A program made the position numbers and the translations under genes. A stretch of 64,000 nucleotides of DNA, from positions 2,046,001 through 2,110,000 of the forward strand of contig BSYQ01000003.1 in NCBI GenBank assembly GCA_030272585.1. The letters are read 5' to 3'. This DNA comes from Bryopsis sp. KO-2023 (taxonomy: Eukaryota; Chlorophyta; Ulvophyceae; Bryopsidales; Bryopsidaceae). The notes below the pieces were generated by a model that ran no database searches, was not told the origin of the DNA, and saw only the letters and a program-made list of their open reading frames with translations. Below are positions 18,286 to 27,340 of this stretch, piece after piece (within the stretch, counting starts at the first letter, position 1; each line of letters begins with the position of its first letter).

Positions 18286-21227
18286 TTTTGAAAAGTTGGG
18301 CCTTTAGGACATTTTCCAAAGCCATGACCCACTTCACCGCAGATGTAACATGCGCCTCCGCCTCTAGCTCCGCCTTGTTGCTGCCTTCCGCCACCACCTC
18401 GATTTCGTCCGCCACCTCGTCTTCCGCCTCTTCCGCGGCCACGGCCGCCTCCACCTCTGTTGCCTCCTCCCATTTGCTGATTTTGATCTTGGGGTGGAGG
18501 TGGTGGTTGCGGTTGCTGACCTTGCATTTGCTGGTTCTGATCAGCTTTGGGCTTGTTTTTCCAATTCCAGTTCCATCGCCCTCGTCCGCGACCACGTCCG
18601 CGGTTGTTTTGAGATTGGCTACCCAACGAATCGATTCTTTCGGCAGTGACTATCGCCGCTTCCACTCCTTCTGTCACCATTGTAACAACTTGATGTCGGA
18701 TCTGGGGCCGTAATCCGTCAACAAACGTCAAGTACTGCTCCTCCTCCGTCATATTCGGAATTCTGAGTATGAGATCCCGAAATGCGTTAATGTAGGAACG
18801 AACAGTCCCCGTTTGTTGAAGTTTCCGCAGCTTCCTACGTGAAACATCGGACATTCTTGTTGGTTCGAAAGCAATAGCTAACTCTTCCACAAGTTGTACC
18901 CAGTCCTGGAACATCGGACGAACTCCTTCCCGAATCCGCATCTCTTGCATATTCCGCCATGTGGCGGCTGAACCAGAGAGATTTGTGCGGAATACTTTAA
19001 GCCAAACAGACTCATCCAAATCATAAACTTTACAGAAGTTGGTGAGTTCTGCCTGCCAATCCCGAATCCAGCGATCTCCAGCGCCAGTATACGGTTTCGG
19101 CATCGGGAATTTGACCGCATTGGGAATGTGAAGCAAACGATTTTCTGGACGTGCATAGCCCATAAAATCTGGGACCCCACCTGGGGGACCAGGAGGTCCG
19201 CCTCCTCCGCCACCTCCACCACCACCATCTCCAGGACCGCCTCCTGGGTTCCTAGATGGTCCTTCTCCTCCTCCACCAATATGTGGTCCAGGTGCAGACC
19301 CACGGCCACTTCTGTCCGATGGGCCTCCGCCACTTCCATCACCGGAACCATCATCATCTCCACCTCCGCCTCCTCCGCCTCCTCCGCCTGCGCGTTGAGG
19401 AATACGCGGATAGGATCCCCATCCAACATAGGGGTTTCCGGATGATGGAGCTCCGTATACATTCACGGAGTGACCTAAGATAGAAGGCCGAATGTATGAT
19501 GCTCCCATGGCATAATAGCCGGGTGGTGAAATCATTGATGGATGTGATAACACTGGCTGAGAAACTGGTGGTGGCATGGGTAATGTTCTAGGTGGCTCGG
19601 GTGACGTGGTTGTTGGAGTTGTCAGCGGAACAGTTTGTACCACGGGAGAAGCCTGCGTACGCTGTGGCGGTTGTACTGGCTGTAATACCGCTGGTGGTCT
19701 TGTATTTGGTGTTTGTCCAAACACAGCGCTAGGCCTCACGATCGGCCTAGGTACATTTCCCTGTCCGCTGATTGCACTGCCTCGCCCCACTCCAGGAATA
19801 ATGACTGGGGGTGATGCAGGTCGGGTAATCGGTCTATTTGCCCGCGGGAATACTGGTGGTATTGGCGGGAAACCTACCGAATCCGGGGCAAAGCCGGATG
19901 AGGTTTGGGGCGGTTGACCGAATGGAACTTGTACTTCGGCCAAGCTTGGTGGTTGTGCCACCGTTCTGGTTCCCGCTCCCGCCATAGCAGCCACAAGAGG
20001 TGTTTGTTGAGCAGCGGATGCCATTTGTGTGGCAACTGCTGCAGCATCTTTCTTCCGCCAAAACTCAAAATTCGACGTGAACTTTGTGTCCGCTACATCC
20101 TCAAACACCTTCTTTAGCTCTTGCGCTGTTTCCGGATCTTGTAGCATTTCTTGTAGCATTTCCCGCGGCTCTCTGCTCCTTGTTGAGCTTCTCGATCTGC
20201 TTCTCCTTGAAGACCGACTTTGACTTCTTTTCAACTCCTCCATTTCCATTTGTAATCTAGCCGCCGCTTCTTTCGCAGCCGCTGCCTCCTTTAACAAATA
20301 GGCTACTTCCGCATGATGCTGTGTTTGAAAACTTTCCGCTCTGTCTTTAGTCGCTTCAAGATCATGCTTAACACGAATGAGTTCTTTGAACTGTTTACTC
20401 TGACCCGCATCCACTAGTGCCTGGGTCTCTCTCAGTTCTTGTTGAACCGTATCCAACCCCCAAAGGGCGTCGGCATGTTGCCGGTCAAACTCTTCTTCGA
20501 GTTTCCTTCTTTGCTCATCCGTGTCCGCTACTTGTTCGGCCAATATCCGCTGAGCCTCTTTGGCTTCGTCCACCTCTTTCTGGGCGACATCACGGATATT
20601 CGCCAAGCCAGCTTCCATTTGGCTGAGCCTCCCCTTGGCTGCAGCATCCAGATCTTGTATCCGCTCATCCAACCTTTCACTGAGCTGTCCTTCGATCTGG
20701 TGATGGCGGGACTGTAGAGTAGAGTCCAACACATCATGTACTTGGGAAGCCATGCTTGAACAAGCTCCCTCCATCCGACTATCAAGGTGCTCGGCGACCT
20801 GGGCTGTCCGCTGGGCAGCCTCCTCGGACAATTGGCTGTATAACCGCTCTTGCGATTCATGGAGATCGCGCTCCTGCAGGCCATCGTTGTGCACGTGCAG
20901 GGTCTGGTTATGCACGTTTACTTGGCTCTGTTGCAGGTGCTGCGTTTGTTGATTGATGAAGACTCCTGGTTCTTCCTCCATCTCCTCATCAAACTCCGGG
21001 CCAATGTCCGCTTCCTCATCGCCTGCTTCCTCCACCATGTCCGGGTGTGCGGGGATACCGTATGCCTGTAATGGCCGGTCCATTTCTGCCTGTATTGGCA
21101 GTCCGACAGCAGGTAATTCCTGGGCGACGATCAGCGGATATAGCGGCGGGCCATCTGGGGCGTCGCGCTCTTGCTGATTGTCTTCGATACCGTATTCCAG
21201 GTATAGCTGCTCGTCGTGTCCGCTCAT
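18261..21227 (-). CDS. Element B Gag
   Basis: The protein is 988 aa from ATG 21227 (MSGHDEQLYLEYG). Residues 90-360 are Gln/Glu-rich coiled coil, with an SRSRSSRRSRSRS-type Ser/Arg patch near 340. A Pro/Gly-rich linker with long Gly runs follows. The conserved retrotransposon Gag domain is around 715-875 (PKPYTGAGDRWIRDWQ, AFRDLILRIPNMTEEEQ). RGRGRG stretches come next, then the zinc knuckle CYICGEVGHGFGKC (CX2CX4HX4C) close to the end. It forms the particle and binds RNA. It overlaps pol by 25 nt, with pol in the -1 frame. The overlap contains no classical XXXYYYZ heptamer, so the mode of pol expression (frameshift or reinitiation) is open. Confidence 0.93.
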   Translation of the reverse strand: MSGHDEQLYLEYGIEDNQQERDAPDGPPLYPLIVAQELPAVGLPIQAEMDRPLQAYGIPAHPDMVEEAGDEEADIGPEFDEEMEEEPGVFINQQTQHLQQSQVNVHNQTLHVHNDGLQERDLHESQERLYSQLSEEAAQRTAQVAEHLDSRMEGACSSMASQVHDVLDSTLQSRHHQIEGQLSERLDERIQDLDAAAKGRLSQMEAGLANIRDVAQKEVDEAKEAQRILAEQVADTDEQRRKLEEEFDRQHADALWGLDTVQQELRETQALVDAGQSKQFKELIRVKHDLEATKDRAESFQTQHHAEVAYLLKEAAAAKEAAARLQMEMEELKRSQSRSSRRSRSRSSTRSREPREMLQEMLQDPETAQELKKVFEDVADTKFTSNFEFWRKKDAAAVATQMASAAQQTPLVAAMAGAGTRTVAQPPSLAEVQVPFGQPPQTSSGFAPDSVGFPPIPPVFPRANRPITRPASPPVIIPGVGRGSAISGQGNVPRPIVRPSAVFGQTPNTRPPAVLQPVQPPQRTQASPVVQTVPLTTPTTTSPEPPRTLPMPPPVSQPVLSHPSMISPPGYYAMGASYIRPSILGHSVNVYGAPSSGNPYVGWGSYPRIPQRAGGGGGGGGGGDDDGSGDGSGGGPSDRSGRGSAPGPHIGGGGEGPSRNPGGGPGDGGGGGGGGGGPPGPPGGVPDFMGYARPENRLLHIPNAVKFPMPKPYTGAGDRWIRDWQAELTNFCKVYDLDESVWLKVFRTNLSGSAATWRNMQEMRIREGVRPMFQDWVQLVEELAIAFEPTRMSDVSRRKLRKLQQTGTVRSYINAFRDLILRIPNMTEEEQYLTFVDGLRPQIRHQVVTMVTEGVEAAIVTAERIDSLGSQSQNNRGRGRGRGRWNWNWKNKPKADQNQQMQGQQPQPPPPPQDQNQQMGGGNRGGGGRGRGRGGRRGGGRNRGGGGRQQQGGARGGGACYICGEVGHGFGKCPKGPTFQKWLKDHAA

Positions 21228-21729
21228 GGTGGATGTCTTGATTCGTCGGCGGTAGAATCACGTGTCCGTTTGGTGGATTCCGTTGGCGGGTAATCCACGT
21301 GACTAATTGGTCACTCTTTGTCAGCGGTTTCTGGCAGCGGTTTCTGGCACGTAATTTCTGGCACGTAATTTCTGGCGGAAACGTATTCGTCCGCAGAAAC
21401 GTCCGCTGGCAGACTCGTTTTGTCCGCTCTGCGGTAACCGCGTGCAGTGTCGACAACTCTCCGACAAACGGAAGTACTACTACGCCGTGCTGTGGTCGTA
21501 GCGTCCAAGGATCTATAGATCCTGTGATTTTGGGAGGGATGATCGAGCGCAGCAACGTGCGTTCTCTTTCGTCCAGCGTTTGGTTGGTGCGCAGCAACAC
21601 GAAGTAGGTTCCAGACACGAGGGGAAACCTTCTTCGACCTAGCCGACCCTGATCTTTTGCACCTCGACTGCAAAATCTCCTGTCGATCTCTTCCACTAAG
21701 TAGACTCGACTTGCAGATAGGGTGCTTCG
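21228..21729 (-). other. Element B 5' leader
   Basis: About 500 bp between PBS and gag. It contains short direct repeats of CTGGCAGCGGTTT and CTGGCACGTAATTT type (about 21330-21375). No ORF is supported. Confidence 0.6.
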
Positions 21730-21741
21730 GCTCCGAAACCA
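21730..21741 (-). promoter_or_regulatory. Element B primer binding site
   Basis: The plus strand reads GCTCCGAAACCA, so the element strand is TGGTTTCGGAGC. It lies two bases inside the 5' LTR and is the same PBS as in A, D, E and F. Confidence 0.85.
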
Positions 21742-21743
21742 GT

Positions 21744-21917
21744 TGTTAGGCCCCTGTAGGTTTTAGTGAAGTCGTTGCTGAGTCTGAGACTGGGGTCACA
21801 CACACTACAAACCAGAGAATTAATTTTACAAGGTGTTCTCTCTGAACTTAACCCCCTAGAACCCGTACTAACCCGTACTACACACTCGTACTGCAAAATG
21901 AGTGCGACAACGTATCA
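21744..21917 (-). repeat. Element B 5' LTR
   Basis: This is a 174-bp LTR. On the plus strand it starts TGTTAGGCCCC and ends ACAACGTATCA. It matches the copy at 11647-11820 and is followed by GCGGG. Confidence 0.93.
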
Positions 21918-21922
21918 GCGGG

Positions 21923-22237
21923 TGTCTCCGTCGACTTTGACTCGTGTTGCGTTCAGATGCCTGGTCTTAGGCTTTTCGTTGTTATGGGGAATCGAGACTG
22001 TGACTCTCGGATGGTGATGATTGTTAGCGCGACTGGTCTTAGCCGACTTCTTAGGTGACGATAGTTTCAGTGCGTCGCAGTTTAGATACCAAGTTTTTGG
22101 ATAAGACATTCAACGTCGGCGTAGTCCGACTCAGTTGCCGTAGACAGACTCTGCGGTAATTCAGTGCGACTCTATCTTCAGTCGCTGCGCGAATGAAGAA
22201 TTAGTAGTTGTGCCGAATGCGTTTTCGGAGCGTCACA
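21923..22237 (+). repeat. Element C 3' LTR, second part (U5 side)
   Basis: This continues the LTR after element B and its second GCGGG copy (21918-21922). It ends GCGTCACA, the inverse of the TGTGACG start at 10572. The two parts sum to about 1.39 kb. No ORF of note is seen. Confidence 0.6.
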
Positions 22238-22690
22238 GATCGCTGTTTTTCCTCGATCAATCAATGCTGGCAAAAAAATGAAAAACGAAAAATGAAAAAA
22301 AACTGGAAAAAACCTGAAAGCATGGATGAATCATTTTGGCCTTTGTATTTGGCACAAAACCAATCAGTGGGGTGGAAGGCTATCAGGGATCCCTGACACT
22401 TTTTGGGGGCGTAATTTACAGTCACTGTACTTGGTCTTCTCTGTGGATGTCGGACATGCAACAGAGAAGGTGGTACTGTACCTGGATGGAGCTGGTTCAG
22501 GGCTGTCCATACTCGCCGAACATGTCTCATTGAGAGTGTGAGGCAAAGCTTGCTGATAGCTTCTTGAACCTCAAGGGGGTGTCATTTTGGGTTCTCAAAA
22601 AAGCTTTTTGGCGGAGGTTTTGAAGATGTGCTTCCCCTCCCCATATTTTGTGGGCCAGCCCACAAGAGGAGTCGTCAAAAATTTCCTTAA
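22238..22690. other. Unassigned sequence right of element C
   Basis: This is the first non-LTR DNA after the left nest. An open frame at 22326-22541 (+) could be an exon (WHKTNQWGGRL, LYLDGAGSG) with a TTACAG acceptor-like site inside. No family is recognised and no partner exon was found, so it is not called as a gene. Confidence 0.3.
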
Positions 22691-23290
22691 AACAGAATTT
22701 TCTGAACACCCGACCAGCCACCCCAAACCCTCTGTCCATAAGCGCAGTACTCCATCCAATCACTCGACACACCAAACTTATCATTGGCTCATGGGGAAAA
22801 TTAAAAAATCTTAGCAATCCGCAGAAAAAAAAGTTGTGAATTAACAACAGGCACCCATGCATGAACAAGACATCAACAAAAGATAATATGTGCTATAATT
22901 TCTTGAGGTGATAACAATAAAAAAGACACACCCCACAACAGAAACTTTGATTTTTTTTTTCAGAATTCGAAAACCATGCATATATGTCCCAACTGCACCC
23001 ATGGTCTTCAACAAAGCGAAACCGCCATCATATTATATCCCCTTTTTTATTATTTCGTGAACAGAATCACAAAATTGTAAGCATTACTGAATCCTTCAGC
23101 CGGATCTGTTATTAGGCTCTGCTGAAGCTGGTGCAGCCGCTGTGGCCAGCATTCGTGAAGGTCCTGGTGTTTGTGGAAGATCCAAAAGCTACAGCCTCAA
23201 CCATGGCGGTCCACCACCTCTGCTCTTCTTGACAAAGACACATTGGATCTCATGGTAGTATCCATCCTGAGTCAGAAAAGATGAACTTAG
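22690..23290 (-). pseudogene. Decayed duplicate of the 3' end of gene G1
   Basis: The segment aligns in order with 24880-25590. Shared blocks include AAAAGCGCAGTACTCCAT versus AAAAGCGCAGCACTCCAT, the 3' flank with ATGATGGCGGTTTCG versus ATGATGGCAGTTTCG, the stop region AGATCCGGCTGAAGG versus AGATCCGGGTGAAGG, and the exon 3 start CAG-GATGGATACT. The coding part is shorter than in G1: the HPKPSKK...PAPKPVY block is missing. The frame opening DGYYHEIQ reaches a TAG after KKSRGGGPPWLRL. No copies of exons 1 and 2 were recognised upstream on the minus strand (23290-24800), so this looks like a partial segmental duplication. Confidence 0.75.
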
Positions 23291-24880
23291 ACAAGGGTGG
23301 CAAATTTTCCTGGCTGTTGGCAGATTGGTAGGCATTGGAGGATGCCTGTGAGGCTAGGCCACCGCTGGTTGGCACTACAATTGTAGTGCTCTTCGAATTT
23401 TGAACAGGCAAGGAAAAGGGGGATTGGCACAGCAGACACCGCTTTATCCGCTTTATTTTTTATTTATTTTTTACATCCAGGCCACACTTTTTATTGCTCA
23501 TTAGCTACTATAGACAATTGTTTTACAATACGGTGTCCGGCATTTCCCCTTTCCCAGACGCGCACGCATTCGAATCAAACTCTAAAAAACTCGTCAGGGA
23601 CAAGGCCATTCGGCATTTGCCATCCATCATTGAGCGTATGACAGATGGATTGCTTTTGTTCGAAACAGAAACAGGAGTACCTTGTTCTCTGTAACTTCTT
23701 GTGTGAATAAACAACCATTGCCTGCGCGCGAAGCGTGTGCCCCTTCTCTTACGACGGGTCCGTGGAATTTATCCCTCTACCCAGCATTGCAGCATCGTCA
23801 ACGACTGGATTGCCGTCCGCGATTCACGCGCCGCTCTGTTCTCGTATCGCATGGTGTCACAGCTTCCTCTTCAAACATCAGAAAGATCGCACCAAATGTC
23901 GAATGCAAGCGACCCTCCACACCGATATCAGCACCGCCATCCAGAACTCCCCCAAAGTCCCAAACAATCAATCAATCAATTAATATTACAAGCGATAAAA
24001 AAAATAAAAAAAATAAGGTCCCAAACGCATTGCAACAAAAATGAAATCAAATTAAATTACAAAGATTAAAGATTACAAACAATCAAACAAAAAAAGATTT
24101 TGTTTGATTAAAGATTACATAGAAAGATAGATTAAATTAGAAACATAAAAGATTAGATAGAAAGGATTAAAGAGAGATAGAAAGAATTTGGAGCTTTGGG
24201 ATTCGAACCCAAAATCACGACCATCGCACCATTTATGGCCTTTTGGCGAAGCCAAAAAGCAAAAAAATTACGCAAGATAAACAAACCGATCTCATAGGGG
24301 ACCGTGGTCCCATCAATCGGAGAGTTCCGAGCGTCTTGCCCACAGAAACCACCCATCTCATAGGGGACCGTAATCCCATCAACGAGTGGTTTTGGACGTG
24401 CTTTAGTTAGAAACGGTTGCTTGTAACGATGTTGGAAATAAATATCGTCCTTGGAAAAAATGAAATCCGCTGGACTTTCCCGATGGGACTCACTCGTCCG
24501 AGGATGACCCATTTGCGATTCGCGCAAGGAGAAGAGAAACGCGCGCGCAATATTGAAATCATTGAGGGCGAACGCGCAAGGAGCGGTCAGTGCTACGCTC
24601 GACGACACTCATTTGAGATGCGCAGCGCAGTTTTTGTTTTTCGAAGTCTTTTGGGGTGTCTCCCGATTGAGATGGCGGTGATAGCGTTAGTCCCACAAAA
24701 AAGGGGGACGTTGAAAACAATCGGTCAAATTTTCCAAACCCAAGATCGCCGACATTCCCTTTCTCGCATGCGTGCTCACTGATTCAAGGGCACGGCCGGT
24801 TTGGGACAGCCACCTTCTCACAAATAACAAATCCAACACAGCAATTTGTCTTTCTTTGAAATTTTTTTTCAACAGAAATC
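23290..24880. other. Unassigned DNA with a small retroposon and short repeats
   Basis: No gene is supported. It contains a 52-bp insertion with target duplication (23957-24026). It also has a direct repeat of CTCATAGGGGACCGT at about 24293 and 24359, and a tRNA B-box-like GGGATTCGAACCC (24198-24210, minus orientation). The box suggests a degraded Pol III-derived repeat. Confidence 0.5.
23966..24017 (-). mobile_element. Tiny 5'-truncated retroposon tail, TAATATT-(GATT)n type
   Basis: It is flanked by a 9-bp duplication, GTCCCAAAC (23957-23965 and 24018-24026). On the minus strand it ends TAATATTAATTGATTGATT. The insertion inside gene G4 (36161-36178) has the same ending, so both are probably tails of one retroposon family. 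Confidence 0.6.
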
Positions 24881-25330
24881 ACCACCCAATCACCCCCAAC
24901 CCTCGTCCAAAAGCGCAGCACTCCATTCAATCACTCTGGAACCAAACTTTATCACTTGGCTCATTGGAAACATAAAAAAGATAAGTAATGTGCAAAACAA
25001 AAAATGGATCCACAACAGGCACACATGCAAGAATAAGATATCCAACAAAAGTTGGATATCGAACATTATGCAGTGCCATAATTTCTAGAGTACAAAGCAG
25101 ATTTCCAGCCCCATATCCCATGAAACAGGGATAAAAAACTCAAAAAAAAGCCACATAATACCCTAGAATTTATTTCCTTATCCTTATAACACTCATAAAA
25201 ATTAAATCCATGCATAGATCTCTCAATGCACTCATGATCTTCAACAATACGAAACTGCCATCATATCATGTCTGTTCTATTCATTATTTCATTAAAAACT
25301 CAATCACAAATATGAGCATCACCAAACCCT

Positions 25331-26190
25331 TCACCCGGATCTGCTGGAGGAGCTGCTGGAACTGTGGCAACCATAACCATCACAGTTTGTGGAGGTTTTG
25401 GTTTTCGTGCTGCCTCCCCAAGCATCAGCATCAGCTGTGGCTTGGCCACCACCACCTTTGCCCTTCTTGATATAGACTGGCTTTGGAGCCGGTTCCACAT
25501 AATGAACCGGTTCCTCATAGTGAACTTTCTTGGAGGGCTTAGGGTGGGAAGGCTCATGCCAGATCTCGCAACAGTATCCATCCTGACAAATCACAAGACC
25601 AAATCAGCTCATGAATCTACAGAACCACAGCACACTCCCGAATTTCACAACAATGGCACAGTACGTGTATAATGTTTTGGGTAGAAACAGAACATCCAGT
25701 GGAATTATCAAGGTAAGGCGCTTTTGTACGCTTTCCGATCTAGCCCCTACCTCGCCGAATTCGTAGCCATCCAGGCAATAGTTACAGTGCCCGTCGCACC
25801 CGCAATCAGCGCAATAATCGTCGTCGCAACTTGCGCAGTCGGAGAAGCATGAGGAGCAAAGCAGGGATCTGGAGCTCTTGACTTCAGCAAACAAAACGCA
25901 AAACAAATAAGCCAGCGAAAGAGGGAATATGAAACGAGTTTCTTGTATTCACAGAAAGCAATCCACATTTCAAGCATCAGGGGTTCTTCGATCCAGCTCT
26001 AGTATGGAGTCAACTGCGTGAGCCGCCGCCTGCTTTATCAATCGATCGGGAGCCACAACACAGACGAGGCTGGGACTTGCGGCCACAGGCTAAGACAAAG
26101 TGCGTTGTGATGCTTACCACCCATTGCTGGTGTCGCGACCGAAAGGATCGCGGCAAGAAACGCGAACGCAGCGATAGCCTTGTGAACCAT
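25331..26190 (-). CDS. Gene G1: secreted Cys-rich small protein, 3 exons, 151 aa
   Basis: Model: complement of 26118-26190, 25751-25881 and 25331-25582. Donors are GTAAGC and GTAGGG, acceptors are GAAG and CAG, and all phases agree. Exon 1 encodes a signal peptide (MVHKAIAAFAFLAAILS, cleavage probably near ATPAMG). Exon 2 encodes a dense Cys region, CSSCFSDCASCDDDYC then CGCDGHCNYC. Exon 3 starts DGYCCEIWHEP and continues with a Lys/Pro/Tyr-rich part (HYEEPVHYVEPAPKPVY), GKGGGGQATADADAWGG, and a Ser run before the stop. The family is not recognised. It is likely an extracellular or wall-associated protein held by disulfides. An AATAAA-like signal (minus) is at about 25168. A duplicate of the 3' end lies at 22690-23290. 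Confidence 0.75.
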
Positions 26191-26856
26191 CTTGACGAAC
26201 TCGAAAATCACAGGATCGAGCGCGGAACTGATCACGTTGCACAACAAACAGCCACCACCACAGCACTGCGAGGGTCTGGTGAATCGTTTGTCGAAGTCGA
26301 TCGGGATTTTCTGGGTGTGTTCTCTGTAAGGAAGGCTCCAGTTTTAATGCGAAACGCTCAATGATTTCTTCCTCGACTTCAAGACGAGTCGTTATCATCG
26401 ACGTGACGGCCTGGGATCCGAAAGGACAAATCAAATCATCGATCAATCAATCATGCATGGTCAACTGTGGCTCAAGAAATTGCTTTTGGGGGGATTGCCA
26501 AGACTCTGTGTCAGTTTACGGAGGGGTCGTTGTGCTTCCAGTCTCGTGCACGCTGAGAGAGGTACCCTTCAATAGGTGGTGTCTCAGGTAGTTTTAGAGT
26601 CGTGATTCCACATACTTTACAGAGCTTAAGAAAAATGGAAAAATGGTTTTTGCGTGGTGGTGTTTTTTTTCCACTTTTTGATGTTCACTATTTCGCATCT
26701 CAGTTTGGCAGCACCAATTGGGTGGGTGTGGTGTGTGGTTATTGGCTTTTGCGCAGCCAGGATGATGAAATCAGGGGGACTCAGAAAAACGAAACAAAGC
26801 GAAGCACACTTTACACGTAAAATATCGGGGGGGGGGGGGGGGCGGTGCGCCACAAA

Positions 26857-26912
26857 ATCTTGCGGGGCGAGCTCGCCCCGCAAGATCTGGGGTGACCTCG
26901 AGGTCACCCCAG
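26857..26912. repeat. Two adjacent perfect palindromes
   Basis: The first is 30 bp centred on GAGCTC (26857-26886; half-site ATCTTGCGGGGCGAG). The second is 26 bp centred on CTCGAG (26887-26912; half-site CTGGGGTGACCTC). A 15-base-scale G run lies just upstream (about 26827-26842). Both could extrude as GC-rich hairpins. They may be the terminus of a foldback-type element. Confidence 0.85.
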
Positions 26913-26970
26913 GCCCCCCGGGCTACGCCTATGGTTATTGGTACTCTTTTTGGGGAAGTGTTATACGCCA

Positions 26971-27213
26971 GCTGTAACTTTTTCTGTTCGACGTGCATAA
27001 CTTTCAACCACCGCTTGTACAGCGTTGTGAAAAATACAAAGCATTTTTGTTTTCCGTACTTGAAATCACTCCATATCAATACATTTTCAGCTATGCCTTT
27101 TTGTACTACAAAGGTTGCTTTTTTCAGATGTACAGGAATGAAAACGTACAACGCCACCCCACCAGTGGCGGTTGAAAGTTATGCACGTTGGACAAAAAAG
27201 TTACAGCTGGTGT
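26971..27213. mobile_element. Foldback/MITE-like element with ~45-bp inverted repeats
   Basis: The left arm starts CCAGCTGTAACTTTTT and contains GTGCATAACTTTCAACC. The right arm is its inverse (GGTTGAAAGTTATGCAC...AAAAGTTACAGCTGG). About 150 bp lie between. No clear target duplication is seen. It sits directly upstream of the G2 promoter and may supply part of it. Confidence 0.7.
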
Positions 27214-27340
27214 GCCGTGCAGAGCATAAATACCAGCTCTTCGCCCAGGATCGCAAAGCAACGACTGGTGTGTTCCTGTGCTCTCTGTGTGCGTTCTTTC
27301 TACTCTCAACCGAGTGCTTTGTCTCGACTTTATCCTCACA

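Larger units (their letters stand above)
11647..21917 (-). mobile_element. Element B: complete-looking Ty3/gypsy chromovirus with an extra ORF3
   Basis: It has 174-bp LTRs at both ends that look identical. The 5-bp target duplication GCGGG is at 11642-11646 and 21918-21922. Reading from the right it has PBS, gag, pol (PR, RT, RNase H, integrase, chromodomain), ORF3 and a purine tract. All ORFs are long and unbroken, so it may be competent. It is inserted in the 3' LTR of element C. Confidence 0.95.
1..22237 (+). mobile_element. Element C: partial Ty3-like LTR retrotransposon, host of elements A and B
   Basis: Only the 3' part of this element is in the window. It consists of a third ORF (50-1360 plus 10065-10073), a 3' untranslated segment (10074-10571) and a 3' LTR (10572-11646 plus 21923-22237). 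The LTR starts TGTGACG and ends CGTCACA, a perfect inverted terminus. Element A interrupts the ORF and element B interrupts the LTR. Removing both insertions restores a continuous ORF end and a continuous LTR of about 1.39 kb. Gag and pol are presumed to lie left of the window. Ty3-like affiliation is inferred from the third ORF it shares with element B, because no RT of C is visible. Confidence 0.75.
26191..27340. other. Intergenic region between divergent genes G1 and G2
   Basis: G1 and G2 start 1.15 kb apart in opposite directions. The interval holds a G-run, two perfect palindromes and a foldback element, listed separately. A TATA-like CATAAATA at 27225-27232 lies 109 bp before the G2 ATG. 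Confidence 0.6.

Noticed and set aside
24153-24608. Minus-strand 151-codon frame
   Set aside because: It overlaps tRNA-like and direct-repeat sequence. No domain or splice support.
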